Below are positions 44,571 through 54,104 of a DNA stretch of 64,000 nucleotides, piece after piece. The notes under the pieces are model-generated. The model did not search any database and was not told where the DNA came from. It worked only from the letters and a program-made list of their open reading frames with translations. The position numbers were made by a program, and so were the translations under genes. The stretch comes from Clostridioides difficile ATCC 9689 = DSM 1296. GTDB lineage: Bacteria > Bacillota > Clostridia > Peptostreptococcales > Peptostreptococcaceae. The stretch's first letter is position 1. Each line of letters opens with the position of its first letter. The stretch covers positions 1,550,001-1,614,000 of the forward strand of contig NZ_CP011968.1 of NCBI RefSeq assembly GCF_001077535.1. The letters are read 5' to 3'.

Positions 44571-44871
44571 ATGTCTCACCTCCTAAAATATTTTGATAAA
44601 GAAAAAAGTTAGATTTATAATCAATTTTAAATTATATTACTTTTTACACAAATAGTAAAGTTAAAATTTTGTCTTAATTTTAATACATATATATTATATA
44701 TAATAGTATGCTATAAATATATATAAATATAGGAAATAAAAACAAATAATTTATAAAATATATGGTATAAAAATTAATAATAAATCAAATATTTATAATT
44801 GATATAATCAATTAAATTAGCCATTATGATATACTTTTGGTAATGAGAAAATTCTATGAAGGGATGATTGA
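44571..44871. promoter_or_regulatory. Divergent control region with a 19-base palindrome
   Basis: This 300-base A+T-rich stretch has no gene. It separates the yhgE-like gene from the ABC exporter. TAATTGAT-ATA-ATCAATTA at 44796-44814 is a perfect palindrome located about 60 bases before the exporter start, and is a candidate operator. No regulator gene lies beside it. Low sequence complexity makes chance palindromes more likely. Confidence 0.4.
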
Positions 44872-46647
44872 ATGAGGTATTTTAAAAAATACATAAAAAA
44901 ATATATAGTATTATTTCTAACAGCAGTATTTTTTTTAACATTGGAAGCTTTTTGTGATTTAGCTCAACCAACTATAATGGCAAAAATAATAGATATAGGG
45001 GTTTCAAATAAGAACTTAGACTACATACTATCAACAGGAGCTATAATGATAGGTATAACTTTTTTAGGTGCAATATTTGCAATAATAAGAAGTGTAATCT
45101 CGGCAAGAGTTTCTCAGCATTTTTCTTATGATTTAAGACAGGATGTATTTGAAAAGATAAATACATACTCATTAAAACAAATAGATAAATTTGGTAGAGC
45201 TTCATTAATAACAAGAATTACTAATGATATCAATCAAATGCAACAATTCGTTAATGGAATGATGAGAGTTTTTATAAAGTCACCAATAATGTGTATAGGA
45301 AGTTTAATTATAGCTATAAAATTAAATTTAAAGATGTCAATAATTATTCTAATTGCAGTTTTAATTATATTTATTATAATATTGCTTAATATGAAGATAG
45401 GGTATAGATTATTTAAAAATGTACAAGAAAGTACAGATAAAGTAAATTCAAAATTAAGACAGTTTTTAAGTGGAATAAAAGTAGTTAAACTATTTTGTAG
45501 ATACGATTATGAGAACCAAAGCTTTGAAGAGTTAAATGATGAACTTTTTAAAAATAGTAGAAAAGCTACAACTATGATGTCATTTTTTAGACCGACAATT
45601 ACAATAATCATTAATGTTTCCATAATAATAATATTACTGATTGGAAGGCATTTAATTTATTCAGGAGAAATTAAAATTGGGATTATAGTTGCTTATGTAA
45701 ACTATATGACTAGAATATTAACATCTCTTATAATGATTTCACATGTTTTTAATGTTTTTGTTAGGGCAAAAGCATCTTATGAGAGAATAAGTGAGGTTTT
45801 GGTTGATGAGAATGAAGAAGTAATTGAGAGAGAAGAAAGTTTAGATGTTGGAGAAAAAGATTTAAAGTTTGTAAACTGTGATATAATTTTTGAAAATGTA
45901 GATTTTTCGTATAACAAAAATACAGATGAAAAAATATTAAAAAACGTATCCTTTAAAATAGAAGAAGGTCAAAATATTGGTGTGATTGGTCAAACTGGTT
46001 CAGGAAAGACTTCTTTAGTAAATTTAATTCAAAAATTATATATAATTGATAAAGGTGATATTAAGATTGGAGGACGTAGTATATACAGTATTTCTGAAGA
46101 AAGTTTAAGGGCAAGAATAGGTGTAGTATTTCAAAATAGTAGTGTGTTTGGAAAAAGTATATTGGAGAATGTAGTTATGGGAAATAGAGATATATGCAAA
46201 GAGGATGTTGTAAAATCATGTGAAATAGCAAATGCAAATCAATTTATAACAAAACTCGAAAATACTTATGATGAAGTTTTATTCCAAAGGGGTAAAAATT
46301 TATCAGGAGGACAGAGACAAAGAATTACTATAGCTAGAGCTATAGCCAAAAAACCACAAATATTAATTCTTGATGATTGTTTTAGTGCAATGGATATTAA
46401 TACAGAGACAATTATAAGAAAGAATATAAAAGAGTATATAAGTAATTTAAGAGAAAAGGAAAGTAAGAAATGTACTGTAATAACTATTTCACAAAAGATT
46501 AGTTCTATAATTGACTGTGATAAGATTTTAGTCTTGGATGAGGGTGAGGTGGTTGGATTTGCTACACATGAAGATTTACTGGTTAGTTCTCCAATTTATA
46601 AAAAAATTTTTGCGTTGCAAAATTTAGTAAGTGAAGATGTAAATTAA
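44872..46647 (+). CDS. Heterodimeric ABC exporter subunit with degenerate ATP site
   Basis: The 591-residue half-transporter has six TM helices (about 15-310) and a nucleotide-binding domain with Walker A GQTGSGKTS and signature LSGGQRQR. Its Walker B reads ILILDDCFSAMD, with Asp in place of the catalytic Glu, and the H-loop has Gln (TISQKIS). These are the marks of the degenerate-site partner in exporters such as TM287/288 or BmrCD. The start is ATG 44872 after AAGGGATG. Its partner follows 12 bases later. A drug or lipid exporter is likely; the substrate is unknown. Confidence 0.93.
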   Translation: MRYFKKYIKKYIVLFLTAVFFLTLEAFCDLAQPTIMAKIIDIGVSNKNLDYILSTGAIMIGITFLGAIFAIIRSVISARVSQHFSYDLRQDVFEKINTYSLKQIDKFGRASLITRITNDINQMQQFVNGMMRVFIKSPIMCIGSLIIAIKLNLKMSIIILIAVLIIFIIILLNMKIGYRLFKNVQESTDKVNSKLRQFLSGIKVVKLFCRYDYENQSFEELNDELFKNSRKATTMMSFFRPTITIIINVSIIIILLIGRHLIYSGEIKIGIIVAYVNYMTRILTSLIMISHVFNVFVRAKASYERISEVLVDENEEVIEREESLDVGEKDLKFVNCDIIFENVDFSYNKNTDEKILKNVSFKIEEGQNIGVIGQTGSGKTSLVNLIQKLYIIDKGDIKIGGRSIYSISEESLRARIGVVFQNSSVFGKSILENVVMGNRDICKEDVVKSCEIANANQFITKLENTYDEVLFQRGKNLSGGQRQRITIARAIAKKPQILILDDCFSAMDINTETIIRKNIKEYISNLREKESKKCTVITISQKISSIIDCDKILVLDEGEVVGFATHEDLLVSSPIYKKIFALQNLVSEDVN

Positions 46648-46659
46648 GGAGGAAGTATA

Positions 46660-48483
46660 TTGAATTTAAGTACTGGAAATCAGAAGGTCAGTAGATTAAA
46701 GAAAAAAGAAAAGCCTAAAGATTTTAAAAAAACGTTTAAAAGAATTTTTATGTACTTTAAAAAAGATAAGAAGATTACTAGATTTATTTTTTTGCTAGTA
46801 ATAATTGATTCAATTATATCAACTGTAATACCATATACTATTGGAAAGGTAGTTGACATAATAGATATCGATACTTATTCAAAATCCATTTTCTTAAAAG
46901 GAATAATTATTTTACTTTCATTTTATATAATTGAGTTTTCAGTTAAACTGTCTAAGGGGATATGTACAGCTAGATTATCTCAAAGTATAGTCAGAGAAAT
47001 GAGAAGTAATTTATTTTTAAAATTTAAAAATCTACCAATAACCTTTTTTGATAAAAGTTCTACTGGAGATATTATGAGTAGAGTGACAAATGATGTCGAT
47101 AATATCAGTACAGGAATATCAAATTCATTAGTACAGTTAATTACAGGAATCTTAAACATATTGATGACTTTTATTATGATGTTTGTATTAAGCCCAATTT
47201 TAACCTTTTGCAGTGTAATATTAATACCGATAGTAATGTTTGTGAGTAATTTTATTGCAAAGAGAACTAGAGTTTTTTTTAAGCAACAACAAGTTGAGTT
47301 GGGAAAACTAAATGCACATATTGAAGAAATGATATCAAACATAAATGTAGTAAAATCTTTTAATTATGAAAGAAAATCTGTAAATGATTTTAAAGAAGTC
47401 AATGATAGACTTCTAAATATTTCCCTTAAATCGCAAATTTACACTTCTCTTTTAATGCCTATTATGAATGTGATTAGTAATATAGGATTTGCAACTATAT
47501 GTATTATAGGAGGCATTCTTGCATCTAAAGATATTATAACCATAGGGGTTATAGCTAGTTTTTTAAGTTATGTAAGACAATTCACAAGACCTTTAAATGA
47601 ATTAGCAAATCTATTTAATACATTACTTTCAGCCATAGCTGGATGTGAAAGAGTTTTTGAAATTATAGATGAACAAGAAGAGCAAGAAGTGCATAACATG
47701 TTTAAAAGTGAGATTAACGATAATAAAGATGGTAATTTAAACTCTCATTTTGTAAAGGGAGAAATTGAGCTTAAAGATGTAAGTTTTTCTTATGATTCAA
47801 AAAAGAAAATTTTAGATAATATAAACCTAAAAATCAAATCTGGCACATCAAATGCCATCATAGGAGAGACGGGAAGTGGAAAAACAACTATTATAAATCT
47901 AATTACAAATTTTTATCATATAGATGAAGGAAGTATATTTTTAGATGGTAAGGATATATACTCTATTAACAGAAACTATTTGAGAACTTGTTTTGGAGTA
48001 GTTCCACAAGAAGGTTATATATTCAATGATACAGTTATGGAAAATATAAGGTATGGAAATCTGGAGGCTACTGATGAAGAAGTTATATATGCTAGTAAAA
48101 TAGCAAATGCACATAAATTTATAGTTAAAATGCGTGAAGGATATAGTACTGTATTATCGGATAGGGGTGAAGATTTAAGTGAAGGTCAAAAACAATTAAT
48201 AAGTATTGCTAGAGCAGTATTAAAAAATGCTCCAATACTTATTTTGGATGAGGCTACAAGTAACATAGATATAGCAACAGAAGCTAAAATTCAAGAAGCA
48301 ATAAATAATTTAACTTATGGAAAGACAAGTATAATTATAGCTCATAGATTAAGTACTATATCAAATTGTGATAATATAATAGTTTTAGAAAATGGTAGAA
48401 TTGTGGAATCAGGAAATCATAAAGAATTGATAAAATTAAAGGGACATTATTATAGAAACATATTATTGACACAGGGAAAATAA
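46660..48483 (+). CDS. Heterodimeric ABC exporter subunit with catalytic ATP site
   Basis: The 607-residue half-transporter has six helices (about 38-330) and a nucleotide-binding domain with Walker A GETGSGKTT, Walker B ILILDEATSNID (catalytic Glu present) and H-loop IIAHRLST. Its signature motif is LSEGQKQ instead of LSGGQ, as expected because it faces the degenerate site of the partner. The start is TTG 46660 after AAGGAGGA. Together the two genes encode one complete exporter. Confidence 0.94.
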   Translation: MNLSTGNQKVSRLKKKEKPKDFKKTFKRIFMYFKKDKKITRFIFLLVIIDSIISTVIPYTIGKVVDIIDIDTYSKSIFLKGIIILLSFYIIEFSVKLSKGICTARLSQSIVREMRSNLFLKFKNLPITFFDKSSTGDIMSRVTNDVDNISTGISNSLVQLITGILNILMTFIMMFVLSPILTFCSVILIPIVMFVSNFIAKRTRVFFKQQQVELGKLNAHIEEMISNINVVKSFNYERKSVNDFKEVNDRLLNISLKSQIYTSLLMPIMNVISNIGFATICIIGGILASKDIITIGVIASFLSYVRQFTRPLNELANLFNTLLSAIAGCERVFEIIDEQEEQEVHNMFKSEINDNKDGNLNSHFVKGEIELKDVSFSYDSKKKILDNINLKIKSGTSNAIIGETGSGKTTIINLITNFYHIDEGSIFLDGKDIYSINRNYLRTCFGVVPQEGYIFNDTVMENIRYGNLEATDEEVIYASKIANAHKFIVKMREGYSTVLSDRGEDLSEGQKQLISIARAVLKNAPILILDEATSNIDIATEAKIQEAINNLTYGKTSIIIAHRLSTISNCDNIIVLENGRIVESGNHKELIKLKGHYYRNILLTQGK

Positions 48484-48510
48484 GTATTTAGAAAAAACTT
48501 TTAAAAAAAT

Positions 48511-48537
48511 TGTTTAAAGGTATATGGTGCGGGTATA
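48511..48537 (+). promoter_or_regulatory. Putative SigB promoter of rubrerythrin gene
   Basis: TGTTT (48511-48515), 15 bases, then GGGTATA (48531-48537). This fits the C. difficile SigB consensus (WGWTT, 13-17 bases, K-GGTAWA). It lies about 65 bases before the rubrerythrin start and would make the gene part of the general stress response. Confidence 0.6.
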
Positions 48538-48600
48538 TATAGACTAACTTAATAAATAAAAAATTTAATTTGATATATAAAATTTAGGAGGAAAGTAATT

Positions 48601-49146
48601 ATGAAGAAATTTGTTTGTACAGTATGTGGATATATACATGAAGGAGATGCTGCACCAGCACAATGTCCAGTATGTAAAGTTGGAGCTGATAAATTTGAAG
48701 AAATGAAAGGCGAAAAAAATTGGGCTGATGAGCACAGAATAGGAGTAGCTCAAGGTGTAGATGAAGAAATAATCGAAGGATTAAGAGCTAACTTTGTTGG
48801 TGAGTGTACAGAAGTAGGAATGTATTTAGCAATGAGTAGACAAGCTGATAGAGAAGGTTATCCAGAAGTAGGAGAAGCTTATAAGAGAATAGCTCTTGAA
48901 GAAGCTGAACATGCTGCTAAATTTGCAGAACTTCTTGGAGAAGTTGTAGTTGCAGATACAAAAGAAAACTTAAGAGTTAGAGTTGATGCTGAGTATGGTG
49001 CAACTGATGGAAAATTAAAATTAGCTAAGAAAGCAAAAGAATTAGGATTAGATGCTATACATGATACAGTACATGAAATGTGTAAAGATGAAGCTAGACA
49101 TGGTAAAGCATTTTTAGGATTATTAAATAGATATTTTGGAAAATAA
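48601..49146 (+). CDS. rbr: Reverse rubrerythrin
   Basis: The 181-residue protein has the rubredoxin domain first ([10 protein letters not shown] and [11 protein letters not shown], one Fe(Cys)4 site) and the di-iron four-helix domain second ([44 protein letters not shown]). This order is the reverse of classical rubrerythrin. Reverse rubrerythrins of clostridia reduce hydrogen peroxide and oxygen with NADH-derived electrons. The start is ATG 48601 after AGGAGG. A putative SigB promoter precedes it and it stands alone. Confidence 0.95.
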   Translation: MKKFVCTVCGYIHEGDAAPAQCPVCKVGADKFEEMKGEKNWADEHRIGVAQGVDEEIIEGLRANFVGECTEVGMYLAMSRQADREGYPEVGEAYKRIALEEAEHAAKFAELLGEVVVADTKENLRVRVDAEYGATDGKLKLAKKAKELGLDAIHDTVHEMCKDEARHGKAFLGLLNRYFGK

Positions 49147-49171
49147 ATTTAATATAAAGTAGATTTTAGGA

Positions 49172-49217
49172 GTATCTCACTTATAATTTTTAAAGTTATG
49201 AGTGAGATATTTTTTAA
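49172..49217 (+). terminator. Intrinsic terminator
   Basis: AGTATCTCACTTATAA (about 49171-49186) pairs with GTTATGAGTGAGATATT (about 49195-49211) with small mismatches, then T residues. Confidence 0.8.
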
Positions 49218-49405
49218 TTATTTGTACTTTATTTTTTATTTCTAACGATTATATTTTTAATAATAGAGAATAATTTAATAGTAATAATGCACAACTTTTA
49301 AAAATAAATGATTAATCCAAAAATAAATTTGATTTTAGAAAAGTAAATTGACATGTAAAGAAGAATATATTAAACTAAGTATAAAAAATTTGCTGTTTTG
49401 TAAAG

Positions 49406-50014
49406 GTGGTGGATAATCTGATAAAGTATATACATAAAAGTGATGTAGCTATTGTTGTTTTGCATGAAATCTATGGGATTAATAGCTTTATAGAAGATGT
49501 TTGTCAAAAGTATTATAAATATGGATATGATGTATTTTGTCCTGAACTTCTGGGAGAAAAAAGAGTTTTTCCATATTCAAAAGTCCAAGAGGCATATGAT
49601 TTTTTTATAAATAATGTTGGTTTTGATATTTATAAAAAAGTTGAAAAGCTTATAAATGATTTAAAATCAGAGTATAAATATGTATTTGTTGCTGGGTATA
49701 GCGTGGGAGCAACTATTGCATGGAGATGCAGTGAAGATTCTTTTTGTGATGGCATAATTTGTTGTTATGGCTCTCGGATTAGAGATTACATGGATGTAAT
49801 TCCAAAATGTCCTACCTTATTAGTATTTGCAAAGCACGATTCATTTGATGTTGATTCTATTTCTTACCAACTTTCTAGGAAACAAAATATCCAAATTGAG
49901 ATTTTAGATGCAAATCATGGTTTTATAGATAGATATTCAAATAATTATTCTGATATTCAAACAAAAGTATTTACTATTAAAGAAAAAAGTTTTCTGTCTA
50001 AATATTTAGCATGA
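49406..50014 (+). CDS. Dienelactone hydrolase-like alpha/beta hydrolase
   Basis: The protein has about 200 residues with an alpha/beta-hydrolase fold: LHEIYGIN (oxyanion region), nucleophile elbow GYSVGAT (Ser), Asp in FAKHDSFD and His in DANHGFID. The dienelactone hydrolase family normally has Cys as nucleophile; here it is Ser. The substrate is unknown. GTG codons at 49406 and 49409 overlap an AAAGGTGG ribosome-binding site; CTG at 49418 is better spaced, so the true start is uncertain. It is an isolated gene followed by a terminator. Confidence 0.8.
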   Translation: MVDNLIKYIHKSDVAIVVLHEIYGINSFIEDVCQKYYKYGYDVFCPELLGEKRVFPYSKVQEAYDFFINNVGFDIYKKVEKLINDLKSEYKYVFVAGYSVGATIAWRCSEDSFCDGIICCYGSRIRDYMDVIPKCPTLLVFAKHDSFDVDSISYQLSRKQNIQIEILDANHGFIDRYSNNYSDIQTKVFTIKEKSFLSKYLA

Positions 50015-50069
50015 TTTAGATTATTATAAAATATATAGAAAGATTTAATTAATCTGAAAAGTTTTTATG

Positions 50070-50112
50070 ACACTATTGATATTTAAAATATTAGTAGTGT
50101 TATTATATTTTT
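50070..50112 (+). terminator. Intrinsic terminator
   Basis: ACACTATTGATATT (50070-50083) pairs with AATATTAGTAGTGT (50087-50100), including G-T pairs, with T-rich sequence to 50112. The remainder of 50113-50340 holds no gene; no clear c-di-GMP riboswitch is seen. Confidence 0.65.
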
Positions 50113-50340
50113 TGAAATAAAATTAATCACTAGAATTATAGTGTTAGTTGTGCTTTTATGACTTATAAGAAACTAATATTAGATAGTGTATTTAAATAGA
50201 TAATAATAAATTCATTATAGTTGAATAAGAATATTATATGAGAATATTGCAATTTGATATATTTACCATTACAATAAAAGTAGTTACAACTAGAAAACGA
50301 AATAAGTTAAAGTAAGTTGGCAAATTGGAGGTTTTTAAAT

Positions 50341-53238
50341 ATGAAAGCATTTAAAAAGCACTTCTTGATACTTTCTTTGATATTTTTACTTATTATATCA
50401 TGTTTTAACAATATACTATGCTTTGCTGATGAGTCTGAAAATTCAAAAAAAATAAGAGTTGGATATTGTGATGACTACGGAATAATATCCTCATCAAAAG
50501 AGCATTCTTATACAGGATATGGTTATGATTATCTAAGAGAAATCTCAAAATATACAAGATGGGAATATGAATTTGTAAAAGGGTCTTGGGAAGAATGTTT
50601 AGACAGACTAGAAAAGGGTGAAATAGACTTACTCGGACCTTTACAGAAGAATGATGAAAGAAATAAACTATTTAATTTTCCTAAACTAAGTTCAGGATAT
50701 GAATATAGTGCACTATATACAAAGGATAGTAACAATAATATGTTTTATGAAGATATAAGTTCCTTTAAGGGAATGAGAGTAGCTGTACTTAGAGGAAACT
50801 TTCATAATACTGCATTTGAGAAGTATAGAGAAGAAAATAATTTTTCAGTTGAATATATATACTGTAATTCTATTGATGAATTAATTGAGTCCGTCAATGA
50901 AAAAAAGGCAGATGCATTTGTTTGTGGAAGTATTATAAATGCTAAAGGAATGAAAATAGTTAGCAAATTTTCAGTAGAACCTTTTTATTTTGCTACTGCA
51001 AAAGATAAACCTAATTTGGTAAAAGAATTAGATTATGCTTTAAAAGAATTAAAAATAAATGATATGTATTATGAGTTGGAATTATATAAAAAATATTTCA
51101 AAAGAGAGGTCAATAATTCCATAGCATTTACTCGGCAAGAAATGAATTTTATTAAAGCAAACCCAAAACTTACTATGGTATATGATTCAGAGTGGTCTCC
51201 TGTAGAGTATTATGATAAAGAAAGCAATTCATTTAAAGGTATAAGTTCCGATTTAATGTCAATTATATCAAAAAAATGTGGTATAAAATTTGAATATATT
51301 AAAACAAAAAATTATAATGAGAGTCTTGATTACATAAAAAGTGGTAAGGCAACTATGCTATGTGGCTCAATCAATGAAAATGATAAGGCAAAACGATTTA
51401 ATATGAAATTGACAAATCCATACATAAATATTCCAATGATTATGGTAGGAAAATTGGATACCAATCTCAATAATGATTTAAATATTGCTTTAACTAGTAG
51501 TTATAAGTCTATTGATTCTTATATAGAAAAGAGTTTTGAAAATGCTAAGACAACATCTTATAAGAGTGTAGAAAGTTGTCTAAACGCTATAAATGAAGGT
51601 AAAGCAAACTTAATGATACTTAGTTCTTATCAGTTTGATGAACTTTTAAGAGAAGGAAAGAGTGAGAATTTATCTGTTATATCTGTTTTAGATACAAGCT
51701 ATGGGATGCGTATAGGGGTATCAAATAAAACTGACCCTATATTAGTGTCTATTTTAAATAAATCAATAGACAAAATTACTGAAGAAGAATTAAGTGATTG
51801 TATATATTCTAATACTATTGACAAACCTTATAAAGTACCATTTGGTGTGATTTTTAAAGAATATTCAATACAAATTATTTCTTTTGTATGTATTTTATTC
51901 TTAATTGCTATTAAATATATAATTTATAATAAAAAGAAGAAAGAGGATTATCTAAGGAAGATAGCATATACAGACCCATTGACAGAAGCAGATAGTATAG
52001 ATAAATTTAAAATAAATTCTAATAAACTGTTTGCTAAGAATAATCCAGAAGAATATGCGTTGTTTTATATAGATGTTGACAAATTTAAATATATAAATGA
52101 TATGTTTGGATATGATATGGGAAATGATACTTTGATACATATATCAAATACTATTGCAAGTGAATTAAAGGAAGATGAAATTTTTGCAAGAGTTTCTGCT
52201 GACCATTTTGTTCTTCTTATTAAGTATAAGACAGATGATGATATTAAAACAAGGTTAAACAATATTTACAATAAGGTTCAAATACTTAGTAATCCTAAAA
52301 TAAACTATTATAAATTGATTTTAGATTGTGGTATATATAAAATAAGTAAAAGTGATAATGACATAAATACTATTATGGATAGAGCTAATACTGCAAGAAA
52401 AACTATAAAAGGTGGTCATAAAAATTCATTTGCTTTTTACGATAAGGAAATGCACAAAAAAATATTAAAAGAGAAAGAAATTGAAAATTCAATGGTAGAT
52501 GCTCTTAATAATGGAGAATTTATTGTTTATTTTCAACCTAAATATAGCCTTTCAGATTATCAAATTATAGGGGCAGAGGCTCTTGTTCGTTGGGATAATC
52601 CACAAAAAGGTCTAATACCACCAATAGAATTTATTCCTGTATTTGAGAGGAATGGTTTTATTGTAAATATTGATTTCTATGTATTTGAGGAAGTGTGTAA
52701 AAAGATTAGAGAATGGATGGATGAAGGACAAAAAGTAGTACCTATATCTGTAAACTTGTCTCGAATGCATTTTGTAAATAGTAATTTTATAGAGGAGTTT
52801 AAATTAATTGTAGATAAATACAAAATTCCGACAAGACTTATAGAATTAGAGCTAACAGAAACAGCAGTATTAGATAATATAGAAGGATTACTTGATACAA
52901 TGAACAATTTGAAAGAAAAGGGATTTGTAATCTCTATGGACGATTTTGGTACAGGATATTCCTCTCTTAATCTTTTAAAAGAATTGCCTGTTGACATATT
53001 AAAACTAGATAGAGCATTTTTTACAGAAAAAGATGAGAGTAATAATGAAAAAATTGTTATATCTAATGTCATTAAAATGGCAAAGGAACTGAAAATGAAA
53101 GTAATATCAGAAGGTGTAGAGACTATTTCGCAAGTAGAATTTCTAAAGCAAATTGGGTGTGATATGGTACAAGGATATTTGTTTTCTAAGCCAATGCCTG
53201 TAAAAGAGTTTGAAAAAATCGCTTTTAAAAAAGAATAA
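50341..53238 (+). CDS. Membrane c-di-GMP phosphodiesterase-like sensor (two SBP_bac_3, degenerate GGDEF, EAL)
   Basis: The protein has about 965 residues. A signal anchor is followed by two tandem solute-binding domains (about 35-255 and 270-500), a transmembrane helix (about 512-532), a GGDEF domain whose motif reads SADHF (about residue 619, so cyclase activity is probably lost), and an EAL domain with GAEALVRW, NLSRMHF, LTETAVL, DDFGTGYSSL and SEGVET. It is likely to break down c-di-GMP in response to an external ligand such as an amino acid. The start is ATG 50341 after TTGGAGG. The orphan gene sits just before the iron operon. Confidence 0.92.
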   Translation: MKAFKKHFLILSLIFLLIISCFNNILCFADESENSKKIRVGYCDDYGIISSSKEHSYTGYGYDYLREISKYTRWEYEFVKGSWEECLDRLEKGEIDLLGPLQKNDERNKLFNFPKLSSGYEYSALYTKDSNNNMFYEDISSFKGMRVAVLRGNFHNTAFEKYREENNFSVEYIYCNSIDELIESVNEKKADAFVCGSIINAKGMKIVSKFSVEPFYFATAKDKPNLVKELDYALKELKINDMYYELELYKKYFKREVNNSIAFTRQEMNFIKANPKLTMVYDSEWSPVEYYDKESNSFKGISSDLMSIISKKCGIKFEYIKTKNYNESLDYIKSGKATMLCGSINENDKAKRFNMKLTNPYINIPMIMVGKLDTNLNNDLNIALTSSYKSIDSYIEKSFENAKTTSYKSVESCLNAINEGKANLMILSSYQFDELLREGKSENLSVISVLDTSYGMRIGVSNKTDPILVSILNKSIDKITEEELSDCIYSNTIDKPYKVPFGVIFKEYSIQIISFVCILFLIAIKYIIYNKKKKEDYLRKIAYTDPLTEADSIDKFKINSNKLFAKNNPEEYALFYIDVDKFKYINDMFGYDMGNDTLIHISNTIASELKEDEIFARVSADHFVLLIKYKTDDDIKTRLNNIYNKVQILSNPKINYYKLILDCGIYKISKSDNDINTIMDRANTARKTIKGGHKNSFAFYDKEMHKKILKEKEIENSMVDALNNGEFIVYFQPKYSLSDYQIIGAEALVRWDNPQKGLIPPIEFIPVFERNGFIVNIDFYVFEEVCKKIREWMDEGQKVVPISVNLSRMHFVNSNFIEEFKLIVDKYKIPTRLIELELTETAVLDNIEGLLDTMNNLKEKGFVISMDDFGTGYSSLNLLKELPVDILKLDRAFFTEKDESNNEKIVISNVIKMAKELKMKVISEGVETISQVEFLKQIGCDMVQGYLFSKPMPVKEFEKIAFKKE

Positions 53239-53265
53239 AGCAATGTGTAAATAATGACATATATA

Positions 53266-53320
53266 ATAAAGGTGCTTTAATATTAGTTGAGTATACTATT
53301 TTAGAGCATCTTTATTTTTG
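53266..53320 (+). terminator. Intrinsic terminator
   Basis: AATAAAGGTGCTTTAA (about 53265-53280) pairs with TTAGAGCATCTTTATT (about 53301-53316) with one G-T and one mismatch, then T residues. It ends the sensor gene. Confidence 0.75.
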
Positions 53321-53391
53321 TATTAATTTTTACGATTTTATTAATAAAATAAATCAAATGAGAAAAAAAATCAAAAGAATACAATAATCAC

Positions 53392-53420
53392 TTGCAAAAA
53401 ATATACTATTGTGATAGACT
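53392..53420 (+). promoter_or_regulatory. Putative promoter of the feo operon
   Basis: TTGCAA (53392-53397) and TAGACT (53415-53420) are 17 bases apart. About 130 bases of leader follow before the first feoA start at 53559. A weak Fur-like element (AGATAACGATTGCTT, about 53508-53522) lies in the leader. The rest of 53321-53558 holds no gene. Confidence 0.45.
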
Positions 53421-53558
53421 TAAATCAAAATTAGGAATTGTAAAAAGAAGGAAAAAATAGGATGTTATTTTAATAGATTAAGATTTAAGGTATTGTAATT
53501 TATATATAAGATAACGATTGCTTGTAGATTTAAATTACTTTAAGAGGAGGGATATTAT

Positions 53559-53771
53559 ATGATGCCATTGATATTATCAAATACAGGTGAAGAAGTAGTT
53601 ATAAAGAAAATTTCGGGAAGTGATAAGACGAGGACTTTTTTAAATAGTATAGGTTTTGTAGTGGGTACAAATGTTAAAATAGTTTCTAAGATAGATGGTA
53701 ACTTAATAATAGACGTAAAAGATACTAGAGTTGCATTAGATAAAAAAATGGCAAGTAGAATAATAATATAG
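53559..53771 (+). CDS. feoA: FeoA family protein (first copy)
   Basis: The 70-residue SH3-like FeoA protein (NTGEEVVIKKISGSDKTRTF, MASRIII) is the small partner of FeoB. The start is ATG 53559, 7 bases after GAGGAGGG. The second FeoA copy follows 12 bases later. FeoA helps FeoB move ferrous iron, though its biochemical role is not fully settled. Confidence 0.9.
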   Translation: MMPLILSNTGEEVVIKKISGSDKTRTFLNSIGFVVGTNVKIVSKIDGNLIIDVKDTRVALDKKMASRIII

Positions 53772-53783
53772 GGAGGTAATGAC

Positions 53784-54005
53784 ATGAACAGACTGAAGGA
53801 TATTAAGTGTGGAGAGACTGTAAAAGTCAAAAAGTTAGAGGGAGAAGGAGCTACACGAAGACGTATAATGGATATGGGGATTACAAGAGGTGTTAATATA
53901 TTTATAAGAAAAGTAGCTCCTCTTGGTGACCCAATTGAGGTAACAGTCAGAGATTATGAACTATCAATTCGTAAGTCAGATGCAGAAAAAATTATTGTGG
54001 AATAA
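53784..54005 (+). CDS. feoA: FeoA family protein (second copy)
   Basis: The 73-residue SH3-like protein (GETVKVKKLEGEGATRRRIMD, RGVNIFIRKVAPLGDP, SIRKSDAEKIIV) is closer to standard FeoA than the first copy. The start is ATG 53784 after AGGGAGG. It precedes feoB by 99 bases, a gap that contains a second potential promoter. Confidence 0.92.
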   Translation: MNRLKDIKCGETVKVKKLEGEGATRRRIMDMGITRGVNIFIRKVAPLGDPIEVTVRDYELSIRKSDAEKIIVE

Positions 54006-54015
54006 TAAAGATTAA

Positions 54016-54057
54016 TTAGAGTAGGGTTAATGTAATTATATAATGAGAATGATTTTC
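54016..54057 (+). promoter_or_regulatory. Putative internal feoB promoter with Fur-like box
   Basis: TTAGAG (54016-54021) and TATAAT (54039-54044) are 17 bases apart. TGAGAAT-G-ATTTTCT (54043-54057) overlaps the -10 end and matches the Fur 7-1-7 consensus (TGATAAT-N-ATTATCA) at 11 of 14 positions. Confidence 0.5.
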
Positions 54058-54104
54058 TGTATCACAAACAGTGATGTATTTAAATAATAATGGAGGGAAT
54101 GGAA

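Noticed and set aside
50113-50340. c-di-GMP riboswitch before the EAL-domain sensor
   Set aside because: I looked for the GEMM core sequences and found none.
52677-53243. 188-codon minus-strand frame
   Set aside because: It mirrors the EAL domain, which is certain on the plus strand.
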